Source of the DNA: Strix aluco
Taxonomy: Eukaryota; Chordata; Aves; Strigiformes; Strigidae
Direction of reading: 5' to 3'
Length of the DNA: 64,000 nt
Assembly (NCBI RefSeq): GCF_031877795.1
Contig: NC_133948.1
Coordinates: 14,648,948 to 14,712,947 of the forward strand
Shown: positions 33,828-47,400 of the stretch, in pieces
How the letters are laid out: each line of letters opens with the position of its first letter
Numbering within the stretch: position 1 is the first letter of the stretch
The notes under the pieces: model-generated
Database searches by the model: none
What the model saw: the letters and a program-made list of their open reading frames with translations, nothing else
Told to the model about the DNA's origin: nothing
Position numbers and translations under genes: made by a program

Positions 33828-36800
33828 GTAAGTGCTGCTGACAGTTTGCTTCTCTGATACCATGTAAAATTGGCAGAAATATTCAAGAAACAGTCAGGCA
33901 CCTTGATGTAGGGGAGATGTGTGGTAGCCCTAGTAGCTCAGCTTATTGTGATTTTACTTATTGGAAATACTTCCAAAGCTGAATATTGAATAAATAATAG
34001 TAAATGAGCTGGATTTATAGCTTGCAGTTGAGTAGAGTTAAATAAAACATTTGTGGCTTGGACAAAACGGAAGCCTTAAAATTTAAAGTAAATACTTGCA
34101 AGGATCTTTTGATTTGAGGGAATGTATTTAGAAACAAGTGAGTGTCTTGCTGCGATATTTAGAACTCCTCACTTTGCAGTGCTAAGGACATGGCAACAAA
34201 GCTGTTCCTCCCACTTTTCAGTGTGTGACTTGAACCATAGAAATTGGAGTAGTAACTTTTTGTCTGTAGTAATTTCATGTGAGGCTAAATTCTTAAGTTA
34301 CACTGACTTCCTCACCCCCTGCTCTGCAAGGGGTTTATGTTTTTCTTCGGTGATACTTTAAGATAATGGTTTTGCCAGTCTGTACTCAGACATGGTCCAT
34401 AATTTATGTGTAGTTGTAAACTGCCTGTCTTTTCAAGTAGCTTTACTAACTTAAACACTCACACACACTTGACTATACTAAGGACTGTTCAGCCCAAGCT
34501 GTTGAGCCTCTTTATCTCCTTTCTTCACACACTGAATGATGAACTTCCTCCCTGAATGGATCTTCAAAACAAACTTAATTGGCAAGTGCTGATTACCCTG
34601 TGAAATAGAGTAGAATATTGTGGATATTCATTGCCAACTTCTCCCATGGTCACTATTTAGTGTTTCATGATGGTGTTGATTGAACTTTTATGTACAAAGC
34701 ACATCTTTCAACTTAACAAAAATCCAACCAAAACCATTTTTTGTGTTACACTCGAACCATGCCCTGGAGTGTTTGTAAGAGAAAGAAATGCTAACATGTA
34801 AAATTTGAAAAGTGACGGACAGGTTATGGCTTTGTTGTGGAAGGTAAACTAGACACAAGTATTACCCAAATGGCACATGCATTTAAATGATACTGGGCTT
34901 TTAATGTTCAGTATGAGTAAGTTATAGTGTTAAATAGCTACAGGTGGTTATTGCTTAAATCCTTGACTTGCTAATGCCTTTTAGGAACAAGAACTGCTAG
35001 AAGAAAAATAATTCCTCTTGCAGAGCTGCTGTTGCAGAGGAAAAAATTCTCCAGGATTATTTGTTTGGTGCTGTCCAAGAGACTGTGAAGCTTTCAGATA
35101 TGCTTGAGTTTCTGTCATTTGAGGTAGAGATATGCGATCAGTAAAGGCTGCATCCCATGAAATAGAACAGGGTGCATTTCTGAAGTGGATTACTTCAGGG
35201 TTATACTTTCTCTCTCTTCCTTTTTTTTTTTTTTTTCCCCCCCCCTTTGGCATGATCAATTTACCTCATGGCATAGTAAAAAGATTGGCTGATGAAGGGC
35301 TGCTGCTTTTCTCTGTGCTTGGCCTGCACTTGATTTCTGTCTTGCTCGCTTTGGTTTTTAACTTGAACCTGTTCTCATAAGATGTGTTTTAACACTGAGA
35401 AAATTTTCCACATTTCTCATTCGCCTTCTCAGACTGAGTCAGTTGGTCCTACGTGGCAGCTGACAGGTAGCTGAGCAAATGCCCAGTGTTTTACAAGGCT
35501 TTCAGAATGAGATGAATATCCAATGCTTTTAGTGCAGAGCTGGCTTCTTTTTAAGTGTTCAAATAAAAAGCAAAGCAATAAAAATAAATACCATTTTCAT
35601 TTTTCTCTTGGTGATTGTGTTTTTGAAGGGGGGGAAGCCCTCTTCTGTTAAATGGAAAGCCCTGCTGCTTTACAGTGTTACCGTAGAAAGGGTTTTTTTT
35701 TATTAAGGCACCTTGGGATTTTAGTGAAATTGGGCCAGTTAGTGGAATTGGCATCATGAACTACGTGAGTGCCTTTGGAGAAAACCTGTTTGCTTAGTTC
35801 TTCATGCCAAATTGGTAACCAACTAACAGTAAAGTAGCCTGACTGCGGAGCCTCTTTGAGATTTAATCACACCACAGACTGCTCCGGAGAACTTTAATTT
35901 CACCCTGATATTTCACCCTCCCCTTCTTCCCTACAGCTTTTCTTTGATTTTTTGGAATTAGTACTATAAAACACACACTATCTGTATGGCACTTGAAATA
36001 CAAAAGCCATGTGCAGCATGTAAATTAATGGTGTCACCAGTTCTTGAGCTCTGGTGGGTTTGCAGTAGTTGTGCAATATTCAGTAGCATCCAGCAGAGAC
36101 CAGTCCCTGTTGATACCCAATGTTTATAATTCAAGGAGAAAGGTATCCAGGACTTAATGTGTCCACAGAACAGTCCAGAGTAATGACAAAATTTTCCCTC
36201 TGCTTTATGCCAGCCCTTTGAGCACCTTTTGATTACGTTCTGACCATTGAAAGAAATATTGTATGCTGTGAGCGACTCTCTTGTGACTTCTGTGATGAGC
36301 GGGTTTGAGAACAGTCAGTCCTTCCTCCAGGTCTGATGTAGAGGGAAAAGAACAGTCGCTTGGGGCACCACAAGTATGACAAATTGAAATGCATCAGAAG
36401 TTCTTCTGTTATTTGGGGCTGATACTGCAGATACCTGCAGTTAACTTCACTCGTGACCTAAGGACCTGGCCTTTAAACTGTCAGCTTTGTGATAAGGTGA
36501 TGTGTCTCATATATGAACTTTTCTGTATACTTACAGTTGTTACTGCTTCCTAGTAAATACCAGAGACTGCATAAATTGTGTTTTGTGGTGTGAAATACTT
36601 CTCGACAGTATGTACTGAATTATGGCAATGCTAAGGCAGTTTTATTTCTGAACGAATGGGTGGGAAATTGCCTTGAACTGTTAGTATTTTCATCTGGGAG
36701 ATTGTTTAGAAATGTTTACCAACACAACAATTGTGTATGTGTCTAGGACAAAGGAGACTTTCTAGGAATTTAAGAATAAATTGTCTTGCATAAATCAAGA

Positions 36801-39800
36801 ATTTCAGATGCTTGTCTCTAGAGCTTCTGGAATTGACAAACTGTTAGGCTTTTGGTATTTATACATTTTAAAAAAGAAAATCTTGTATATTTGTTGAGCG
36901 TACTTTTGCATCAAGGTTGCATATGGGTAAAAGTAATCATCCATCCTCCTCATAGTTCAGAGAGATGGCGGAGAAACGGATGGATAAGGGTATCCTGGGC
37001 TCAGGATGAGGCTTAAAATAACGTTATGGCTGTGAATTGAAAAGATGAGCAGCTTCCACCTGGTGTGGCTTCCATCTGAGTGGCTTTGGATTAAATACTG
37101 TTTGGCGCTACATATTGTACTGAGTTGAAAGTCCAGATATTTCTAATTGAGGGCCCTGGCTTCAGTAAGTGAACCTTGACTATGTCTTTGTGTGTCTAGG
37201 GAAGAAAATAAACCTAATGAAACAAAGACAGTTATCAGATGGAGAGGGATGAATAAACCTTCATTAGGATTTGAGCCAGTTGATTTAGATGGGATTAGAA
37301 GAAATTTAGGATTTGATGGAAGAGGTGGGGTTTTTGGGGGGGAAAAAAAAATCCTCCAAAGGCAAAACCAAATAGCAAAACCTGTATCAGTGAAAGCCTT
37401 TGAAGTCCTTCAGAACATTATTACTTGCTGAACTCTTAAGAGACAGAACTGAGCCTGTGTGGAGCTCAGGGGAAACCAAAGTTTCTTTGCTGAGAACAGT
37501 TGAGAACTGTAGTAAAAAGATAATAGGAACACTAAAGACAAAATTAATTTGGGGGCTCTACATAAACAACTCTGTAAGATGTTGTCATTGATCATTGTTG
37601 GAATTTCTGCATAGTGTAGATTTGGAAATAATTACATTCGTAGTTTAATAAGAGCTTTGCACGTCTCGGCTACTCTCCAACAAGCAGAATGTATGGGTGT
37701 GTATAAATAAAGCTATAATGCTCTGACTTTAGGGGCCTCACCTGAAACTCTAAGTCAAGCAGATCTAATAAAGTTGACTTCAAGCCAATGGCTGGTTTTA
37801 ATGCGGCAGCTCACAGTGGTGCTGTAAAGTGAAATGCTTGAGACTCTTTTATTAGAGATTTCTTGCAGCTGAGGCTCGCTCAGTGGGGCTTTTACAAGGG
37901 ATTGTCATGCCAGTTTTGGTGCATTAAGAAAAGGCTGCATTAGGGACCCTTTGGAAATTCATGCTTGTAAAGCAGCAGGATTCGATGTAATTTGATTTAA
38001 AAAAATCATAATAGGATAGGATCTTTATTCCCCTTGAATGTTTGTTCCTGAAAGTTGAAAACGCAGTCTAAATTTTATGTAGTGTGTTGTCGTCCCCCCC
38101 CTTTTTTTTTATTTTTACTGTCTATAAAATGCTTTTAAGACCTTGAAACTAGAAAGGTCTGCACAACATTGTCTATTTTGGCAAACTCCAAAGGTGTGGG
38201 GGTTTTGTGTGTGGTTTGTTTTTTGTTTTTTTTTTTAAAGCAAGGCAAAAGTTGGTGTAGTTTGGCTTTGTTTACTTCTGCTTGTGCATTAGCCTGTCCC
38301 TCAGTGTCAGCAGAAACGTGCTGTGGTTACGGGAGGGGGGCAGAGCTGCCATTGCTGTTGGCTGGGCTTGGCCGGGGTGCTCAACTCCTGCACAACAGCT
38401 GCTTTTTTTGTGTGTCAGCAAAAAACTGGGTGGGTTTTTTCCTTTGAGCAATAATACGTGGATTTATATTACTTTAAAATCAAATTGAGAGCAAATTCAC
38501 CACTAAACTGTAATGGTTTGAAATTTGGATTGCTTTTGTTTGTTTGTTTTTGAACTTCCTGAGTGTGTCCCTGTAGGGACAGGAGCGTTCAGCACTCTTG
38601 GTTTTGGGTTTTTTTTTTACAGGATGATGTATAATCCTAGAGAAGAGTTGATGCAGTTTCTGTCATTTGTAAGGCATTATGATTGCCCTATCCAGGTTGT
38701 TTTCTTTGTCTGATGATGGAAGGGGATTGTATGTCTGCTAGTTTGAATTGAGGTCTTTTGGTGAATAACTAGAACATTAGCTCTGCTGGACTTGGATATT
38801 CCTGTTTGAGAGCTGCGCTTGTATGTAGGTATCAAATCTTAAAAGCATATACAGCTTACTCAGTCCACCCCCCCCTTTTTTCTGTCATATTAAACTTTTT
38901 TTTTCCTGTGGAGGAAACGGGTCATGAGATGTCTTATGATGCAATTCTTGATTTCCTACTGGGATGTTGGTTTTTGAGAGCAGTAATGATACGTGTGTGT
39001 CTTTACAGCAAGACCAAGAGGCAGCACAGTGTAAACACAATGGCTAGTAGCTTCAGAAAGTGTTCAAGGGGAGATCTAGGCTGTGCATCGGAGAGCATGC
39101 TGTCCACTGTTTGGGGACTATATAGTGTGTAAGGAGGTTTGGGACCATGCGTGTAAGATGGTTTTGCACACCCAAGGGGACGTGTAAGACACAAGGGTCG
39201 TGTTGACGGGTGCTTTCTGGACCTTAGCTGCTTTCTCCCTGCACTGCTGTGGGTGTTTTGGTGGGGCTGATCTTGGCCTGATGCTGCATTAATACAGCAG
39301 GCTAAGGGATGCTCTTCCAAGTCATCACATGTAAAATTTTACAGATCATGTTCCAAACTTGGAGATTACTTGATTTATTTAAGGGGGTGTGTGTGTTGTT
39401 TTCCTATCCTCTCTGTAAGTCTCACTGCACACTTCATTGCTCCAGTGGCTTGTGTTCAGCATGGACTTCTTGCAAATCTGTACCAGCCAAAAGGATCTCG
39501 TGCTTCCATTATTCCTCACGATACATAATTTTGTGAAGCTATACTTTGTATTTGAAAGCTGTGGTTTTAAGACATCTGAAGCAAGGTGTGTGTGGTAATG
39601 ACAAAATACAAAGGAGATTAATCTTATAAAGTGGAGAACAAGTAATAGTTCATCTTACAACGTGGCACAGGGAGATGAATCTGTGTGTAAATGTGGGACA
39701 AATGACAAGTAAACATGAAGAGATGGTCCTGTGAGAGTTTGTATCAGTGGGAGACCTAGATTCTTGGTATAAGCTTGGAACTGAAATGGTTGTTAGATGC

Positions 39801-40587
39801 ATAATTGTAAGTTGCAAAAAATGACGTCAGTCTGAGAACATTTTTTAATCTTTTGGAAACAGCGTACAATTGATTGCTGCTTTCACTGGTAGCAGTTTTC
39901 GCTGGTTACATCTGTTTTTTTAAATTAAGAATTACAGAGAACAAATGCTACTTAAATTGGCTCTTACCTCTTGAATCTTTAATTCTAAGCCCACAATTGA
40001 TTATGATGAAGCTGTTCTCTCTGAAATGGACAGCAACTTGAGGCTACTTGAAAAACTTAATAATTCATTCCTATTTATGCCTACTGTAATACAATAGGTT
40101 ATAAATGACTCATGTCATACACCTAATCAGGCATTGTCGGTAGAACTTTAGAGATATGGTGGTGTGATCTGAGAGGTTTTCTGAGCTACAAATATGAAAA
40201 TAAATTCATATTTTTGCTCTAAACGTACAATGCTGTCTTAATTGTTTTCTTGCTTCTCCTCCCTTCAAAATTTTCTAATACTCTGATATTTCAGGTTGAC
40301 AGTGTGGCCAGTAAACACTGGTGTCCATGTTGCATGGAGTTTTAATGGAGTAGAAACTCAGTTATTTTCAAAAGAATACACAGAAAAGAAGCATTTTGTT
40401 AAAAGACTGGGTTTATTATACTCTCAGTGGTATAAAGTGTGAACAAATACATTTGTTTAGATAAGAATTTAGTCTCAGCGCAGGCAATGTATTGATTTAT
40501 ATGTGTGTATTTCACATGTTATTTAAATCATTTTATAAGAAATCTAATTTTTACTTTATGCTATATATATAAAAATTTGATTTCTAG
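33828..40587 (+). other. FBXW8: FBXW8 intron 2
   Basis: A 6.8 kb GT-AG intron, AT-rich, with several T-rich homopolymer tracts (for example near 35221 and 38100). The stretch 37660-38030 looks information-rich and could be a conserved non-coding element, but I cannot test it. No coding exon was recognised; the open frame at 37192-37431 has no family resemblance. Confidence 0.85.
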
Positions 40588-40752
40588 GTCAGCAGGACAT
40601 GGAAAATACTTGCAGAAGATGAAGTGTTGTGGTACCGGTTGTGCCAACAGGAAGGATACCTATTAGATACGAGCATCTCTGATCGTTCCTGTTGGAAGCT
40701 CGCCCTCAAAAACTGCCGTGCCAGAGAGCGCACTTTGAAAACCAACTGGAAG
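40588..40752 (+). CDS. FBXW8: FBXW8 exon 3, second half of F-box
   Basis: This exon encodes residues 142-196 (55 codons), phase 0, starting VSRTWKILAEDEVLWYRLCQ. It completes the F-box with the conserved WK...DE.LWYRLC pattern and continues into a linker ending in RTLKTNWK. The acceptor is tttctag and the donor gtaaaa. Confidence 0.96.
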
Positions 40753-41355
40753 GTAAAAGGGAATTTCTTTAATGGGATCCAGATGCTCTAGAAAAATGGG
40801 AATCTGGTTCAAGCAAGTGGTAGTGAAAAGTTGGTCTTGTGTATTGCAGCTTCTTTTTGCCCGTTAAAAGGGGAAAGCTGCTGAAGGATTTATGAGACCT
40901 AGCCCTAGCTGTAATACCTTTTTTTCCCCAATGACTAGTTACTTTTGGGAGTGAGTCTTTCTGTCTGCTATGCTACTCCACTGGCTTTGGTGAAAGAGAG
41001 ACATTTATGCTTCAGCCATCCCTTCATAATGAGAATCAGCCTTGAAGATGAAGGCTCCATCCCCTGCTCACTACATATCCTGGCTAAAAGAAAGCTGTAA
41101 TTTTGTTGTTGTTGTTGTGATAGTTGTTTCTCTACCTAAAGATTATGAATGATAATGAAGAGTGATAGCTTCTTTTTCATTTCTGTCTGTAAAAAAATTC
41201 CAGGCAGCAAGCATAAAATAGATGTGTCTTCTCTCTCAGCTGCACTGCAACTTGTCAGCAGCAATAGCAAAGCTCGGAGTTTCCACGAGGCTGCAAATTA
41301 ACTTGGTCGATGAATGTATTGCAATACTAACACCATGTCTTGTCTTTCTGTGCAG
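40753..41355 (+). other. FBXW8: FBXW8 intron 3
   Basis: A short 0.6 kb GT-AG intron (gtaaaa to ctgtgcag) with a small GTT repeat near 41103. Nothing else is seen in it. Confidence 0.9.
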
Positions 41356-41444
41356 AACCGTATCGGTGGTGTGAGCCAGCTGCAATATGAGCTGGGAAAA
41401 ATTCTTTGTGATGTACATTCTTGCGATGGAGTTGTTATTGCTGG
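41356..41444 (+). CDS. FBXW8: FBXW8 exon 4, start of WD40 propeller
   Basis: The exon is 89 bases, residues 197 to part of 226, ending two bases into a glycine codon before gtgagt. The segment CDVHSCDGVVIAG is the first strand of the first WD40 repeat. Human FBXW8 has CDVHSHDGVVIAG at this place. Confidence 0.95.
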
Positions 41445-44400
41445 GTGAGTATGAGGTTGTGTAATGCTCACTTAATCTTCACTGTTGGAAATCTCATGTA
41501 CTGCTTTTTAACAAATTCAAAAGAAGCACCTGTTTGAGGCAACGTGAATGAATTTTTCTGACCGCAGTTCCTTTGTGGGTGAGGTAGATTGTCCTTAAAA
41601 TAACTGATAATCATGGTTATCTACAAGTCATTTCAGCAGTGCAGATTTTTACTGTGCTATTCAAAAAGCCATCTCATGTACAGGTACTCCCTGTAAAGAC
41701 TATAGTACTTTCTCAGGAACTGTATCTATTGTTTTCCTGTGGAAGCACCCAGAATGTATTCAGTATTGAACACATCTACTGAAAAATGCTCTTTTGATTA
41801 TTTTTTTCCATAAAAATCTCTTAATCACAAGGATATTTTTGTGTGCTGTGGCAATATATGCTGAAATGCTTTTGAATGCTCTTGGGCAACTGAGAGCAGA
41901 AATCTAAACTAGCAGACGGCAGGAGCGAGAGTGGAATTTTAATATTTGATTCATTTGGTTTTGTGTTTTATTAGCTGCTCTTTCACTTGTTTTACTTCTG
42001 CATTTGGAGGTCTCCCTTTCTATTCTCTCTGCCATCCTATTCGCTGACTATTGCCTCTCTTTCTATGCTTTCCATGCAGTGTTTTTGCTGCTGTTATTGG
42101 TTGCGTTATAGCAATGAAAATGCTTCTGTGGAAGAGCTGTGTAGTCTGTGACCTCTAGAGGGACAATGCCACACAGCGGTTCACCTAAACAGTGGCCATA
42201 GAAAGAGGCTTTAAGAATTTGTGTGCCCGGGGTACCACAGATCTTACAGTGACTAGTGCCTGACGTTGAGACTTCCTTGAGCCACCGATAAGACACCACA
42301 GCTCCTGCCTGCTGTGGTCTGCAGCTGGGATCCAGCTCTGCAGATAGCAACCCAACTCCTTTTGTGCCCTTCAGCTTGGGCAGTGTGTTCCCTGGCCTTG
42401 GCTAGGCATCTGCACTACTGTATCCGTTCCACTGTCTCTAATGAAACCTCCTGTACTTTTTTGGGAGCCAGAAACCCCAGTTGTCTCCATGCTGCTGCCA
42501 AAACCTCCAGCTCTTCTTTTTCTTCATTTTCTCCATTGTGTTTATATCCAAACATGCAATATATAGAAGGTAGGCAGAATAAATTAAATTTCTAAAGAAT
42601 TAATAAACAAAGGATATTAATCCTACATATTAAACCTCAAAAAGTTCATATTTTAGCTTGATGTATTACGGAAGTTGGGTTTATGCACAATCTTTTCATA
42701 TCAATTCCCCAGTTCCTCCAGTATCTCTTGATTCTTGTGGTGAGTTTGCATCAGTTGGCATGGTGAAGAGAGGTGGTGCCATTAAATAATTTAGGTTCCT
42801 GAAAGTTTCATGAAAATAGGTGAGCAGATAAGAGACCACTGAGGGAAAAGCTGCACATGTATATTCATTAGGATAAGCAATGTTCACTCAAATCACTTTT
42901 CAGTAATTTCCCTTCTCTGAGAAAATGAATTTTAGTAATGAAGTATCTTTTTATGAAGCTGTGAGCATATATTTGATGAAACAACATGGGGAAATCAGAG
43001 TTCAGCTGTTTAACTCTGCCTGGTTAGTAAATAAAATGTTTAGAATATTAGAACACAAAAGTTATATTACTTCCTTTGCTGTTTACTACTTGCCCTTTGC
43101 TCTGCTTGGGTAGCTTGAGGTCTCTGAAAGCATCTTTTAAATTGCTGCAAGTAGAAAACTATTCTGTGAATCTTGCCCAAAAGAAGACAAATTTGTTCTG
43201 CCAGTGATGATTGAAGTCTGCAAGACAGTAGCACGCTGTTGCACCTCCCAATAATATCTCATGGTAACTATCAAACAAGACAGACCTAAAGTTATAAATG
43301 TATTAGCAAAAGAAAAGTCAACATATAAAACCTCCAAGGACATTAGCAAATTGTGCAGGCAAATACTTTGTTATGTGCATTTGGTAAGTATTTAGGATAG
43401 GTAGATTGAGGAATTTATTGGGGTTTTGTTTTTTGGTGGTGTTCCTTTCTAAATCCAAAAAATAACCCTTCTAAATCCAAAAAATAACCCTCTCCTTTCT
43501 CTCCCAGCTTATAGTATTGTACTTAATGGCTTTCAAATTTGTCATAAAAGTGTAATGAATCTGGTGATCAATAGCTAGCTGTTGCATTCTTTCAGTAGTG
43601 CAGAAGTAATTTAATAGCTGAGGTTAACAGAAGTCAATTTTCTTCTCAGTATAAATATCAATTATCTGTTACATTTAATGATTATATCTCCAGTTTTGCA
43701 AACACTTATGTGCTTAGCTTTACATGTGAATAATCATAGATTACAGTGAGACTTGGATGTGCATAAAGCTAAACTGATGTGTGACTTTGCAAGACTTGAG
43801 AAGTTGGTGATGATCTTAAGGCTAATTTTGTGGGTGGAATTTCGTAGGGTTTTTCTAAGCAGTAGCTTGTGGCATCATTTACCTTTCTTTCTTCTACGGT
43901 CAGGTTGCTGCACTGGAGAAAAACAGGGCCACTCAGTTTTTAGCAGGTTTTTTGATGTTTGCCTTTGGGGAGCAGCTGCAACACTCTGGCTCAGCTCAGT
44001 CAGGCCAGCCAGGCATTACACTCTGTCTTTAGAGCTGGAAACTGTGGCAGTGTATAGCAGCTGCTCCCTGGTTTCAGGACATTCAGCTCAGGATCTTGGG
44101 AGATCAGAGAATGGTTATAAAAATCAAAAAAGGTGTGGAGAGAGAGGCTCTCCAGCAGAAATGCTGGGGCTGTTGTGTATTTGGAGTCTTGGAGCAAGCC
44201 TGGGAACAATCTTAACTTGATTTGACTCTGGGCTGTGATAGACCTGATAGTTCTTCACTATATTGCTTCATACTCTGCTGGAAAGTGGAATGATTTTTAT
44301 TTCAGTTGCTGTAGAGCTTTTTTTAAATCTTTCTGAAAAGTAATTTGTACAGGTTGTGGGCAGAGTGACTAAGCCAGCAGCTACCAGTGTGATACAGAGA

Positions 44401-47400
44401 GGCATAGTTTGCCTGAACCTGTTCAGGAGCAGATCTCTTTGTTAACTTTGTGTAAGGAAGCAAAGATAAACTATACCTCTCCCTTAGAGAAATGTACCTA
44501 TTTCATGCACTCTCCTCTGTTTTCTCCACGCTGCTGCCAAAGCTCAAGCCAGAAGATGGCAGAATATCAAGGATTGATTAAGTGCAACCTGAGCTGTGAG
44601 TTGAAGGTGGCTGCTAGCAGCTCCTCTTTCTCAGAGCGCCTTGCATTTACTGGCTGACATCAGATAATTCAATCTGGCCTGCATGCAGAGCATCTTGTGT
44701 TTATCATTAAAATTTCATCCCAGCGGTTACGATGCTTGTTTTCTGGGTCAGACCTTGAATCCCTTTTCATTTGAGACAGCGGTGTTTGTGGTTACCTCAC
44801 TCCCAATCAATGTTGTATTCACCAGCCTTTCTACAGTTACATGTCTCAAAGGATCTTCTTTAAAGGGATGTTGTCCTCCCCCCTCTCCATATTCAATTCA
44901 AATGTAGTTTCGTCTTTTAAGTCAGCGTTTACTTAAAACAATTATATGTCTGCTCGCTTGGCTTTTATAAATTACTACTGGTGATTAGGTTCACTGTACC
45001 TAATGCTGTTGTATGTTTGGTTTCAGTACAGAATGCCTGGATTTCTTCACCTTCTGTTAATAAAATATTACTCTTTTTTTTAAAGCAAGTGCATGTTCAG
45101 ACAGTGAAATTACTACTTTTTTTTTTTTTTTTTTCCTTGGCAGTGTTGACAGCTGTACTGATGGGCATTTGTAGTCAGAGGTTAGGTCCTCCTGGAGATA
45201 CCTATCTCAGAGCATGCATCTGGTCCTTGTTTGAACTGTGTTGTCATTACACGATGGATCCTGTGGTGTAACATGTCCGTGCATGCTGTGAGACTGACAG
45301 CTGTCTGACTGGCTCTGTGTGAAATGCTCATGCGTGGCTGTCCTTGAACTGTGTGGTAAACTTGCCTTGTGTTGGTGGCAATCACCTTGCCTCACAACAC
45401 ACCCTGTAAAACCACACCAAGTCTGCTGTGAGTCAGGGTGATGTTTTATTGTGCATTGTGTTAACTTCTTTGTGCTTGCGGGAAGGGCACTGTTGCTTTA
45501 CTGCTGCTGTTTGTAGCTCTGAAAGCTTCCCAGATGAAAATAAACAGAAGAGATCCAGACTCAGACCACCCTTCCAAAGATTCAGAAATGTAAAGGTATC
45601 TGCTTTTTCTTTCTTCAGTTTTTGTTGACTGAAAAAAGAGTGGTAGACTGTTAGTGAAAAGCTTACATAAATGGAGATTTGAGGGCATGCCTCTGCTGTG
45701 CCACAGAGACAGATCCAGCAGATGCTGCGTGGAGTCCCTGCACCTCTCACAGACTAGGCTGGGAGTCAGCCCATGGTTCTTCGCTTTACATTTTAACCTC
45801 AGACATTTTCCTCTTTCCCCCAGTAAGTACTGTCTTCTTTCCTAGAGATGTTCCTTTCTTGAGTTAGGGCTAGTGAGATTCATCTGCTCACAGGTTTAGA
45901 GTGCCTCTAAATCAACAGATTAACACTTCCTCCCCTTCCAGGGTGGAGCACACCTGGTGCAGATGGTATTCCTCCAAGTGATGTTTGATAAAGGCAATGA
46001 GAAGCAGAAGAACAACTTTCTAAATATCCTGTGTAGTTAGGGGAATCATCTGTTACAGAGGTAGTGATACGTTTCGATTCTCTCATACTGAGAAATAAAT
46101 GCACTGAAATAATTTTCATAGAGTTGTCTTTGTTCTGAAGGAGTCTTATGGGAGTTACAGTTTAAACACTGCGGCACTTTTGAACATTTTGGGCCTTTCA
46201 GTTTAAGTCATTATGAGCCACATACAGACATATAAGCAGCTGCTACTATATGGTAGTTTTCTTTGTTCTCTAGGATCACCTCCCACTCTGCTTTCCTCTT
46301 GCTTAAAGGTGACCTGCAAATGACTTCTTAAAAAAATGGGCTTGCCGCTCTTTTTAGCTTCATAATGATGTGTGAAACTAGCCCGAAAGGCTTGAAAACA
46401 CTTTTCTGCACTTTTAAAAACTTCGTGTCAACTCTCATCTAATTTGTTTTTTTTGCTATAGGGCTTGTGGGTTATTCTCAAGGTATTTATTATTAGCTCT
46501 TGCATCTTAATTCAGTGTGCAGACCTGAGGAAACCAAAATATTAATTAGTAGTGAAAATGAATAAAAGTTAACAAACTAAAGTCTTAAACAGCCTGAATA
46601 AACCCATCTTACTTAATTGCTTAAATTTCTCTTGTATAATAGCACAACTTTGATAGGTTTCTCCCTCCCCTCCCAGTGACTGAGAAATTTAAAACAAAGC
46701 AGTGAGGAGAAGGTAAAAATACTTGCCTTTTTCCTTCAACCTTCCCCAAACCTTTTGTTCTCTTCGCTCATTCTCATCATTGTTAAGAAGCAATAAGTGT
46801 CAGACCTTCTTTTTCTCAAGTGAGTCACCTTTAGGAGGGTTGAAAACAGGATGACATCATGAGTTCAGAGGGGTCGGATGACAAACTACGGGAGTTAGGT
46901 AAGGTTGTGTTAAGTGACAAGCACGTTGGCTTCTCTGTCATCTCATGAAAAAGAGCCTTTCAGGTGAAACCGATAGTAGAAGCTTGATACTGATTCTTTG
47001 TGAAAGATGCTTTTCCAGCCTGCCTGGCCATTAAACTATTGGTTTACCTGTAGGGTTTGCTGGATGCAGAGGAACGTGTTGTTGCAGTGAGATGCGCTGT
47101 GTGCGTAGTGATGCCCAGTATTCTGAAGTCACAGTCGTTATTTTTGAGCTTGTAAAGCCTGGTTTTTCTACTGAGGCCAGACAAACTAGGCGGATGCTTC
47201 TTTCTAGTAAAATTCTTGACCATTTTCACTGTTTTTGCAGCCTGTCAGGCTCTGGGCTGTTGCCATCAGTGCCTGGAGTTCAGGTGATACTTTTCCTCTC
47301 TGTTGTTTGCAGTGTGTTGCAGTTTGTGTTCCTTCCAACATGTAAACGTATCAATTTACATCATCTTCAAATGGTGTTTTCTTGCCTGTATCTGAAACTG

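Noticed and set aside
43790-43830. CR1-like 3' motif (gatgatcttaagg)
   Set aside because: Only a short word matches. The flanking sequence lacks the rest of the CR1 tail and its terminal short repeats.
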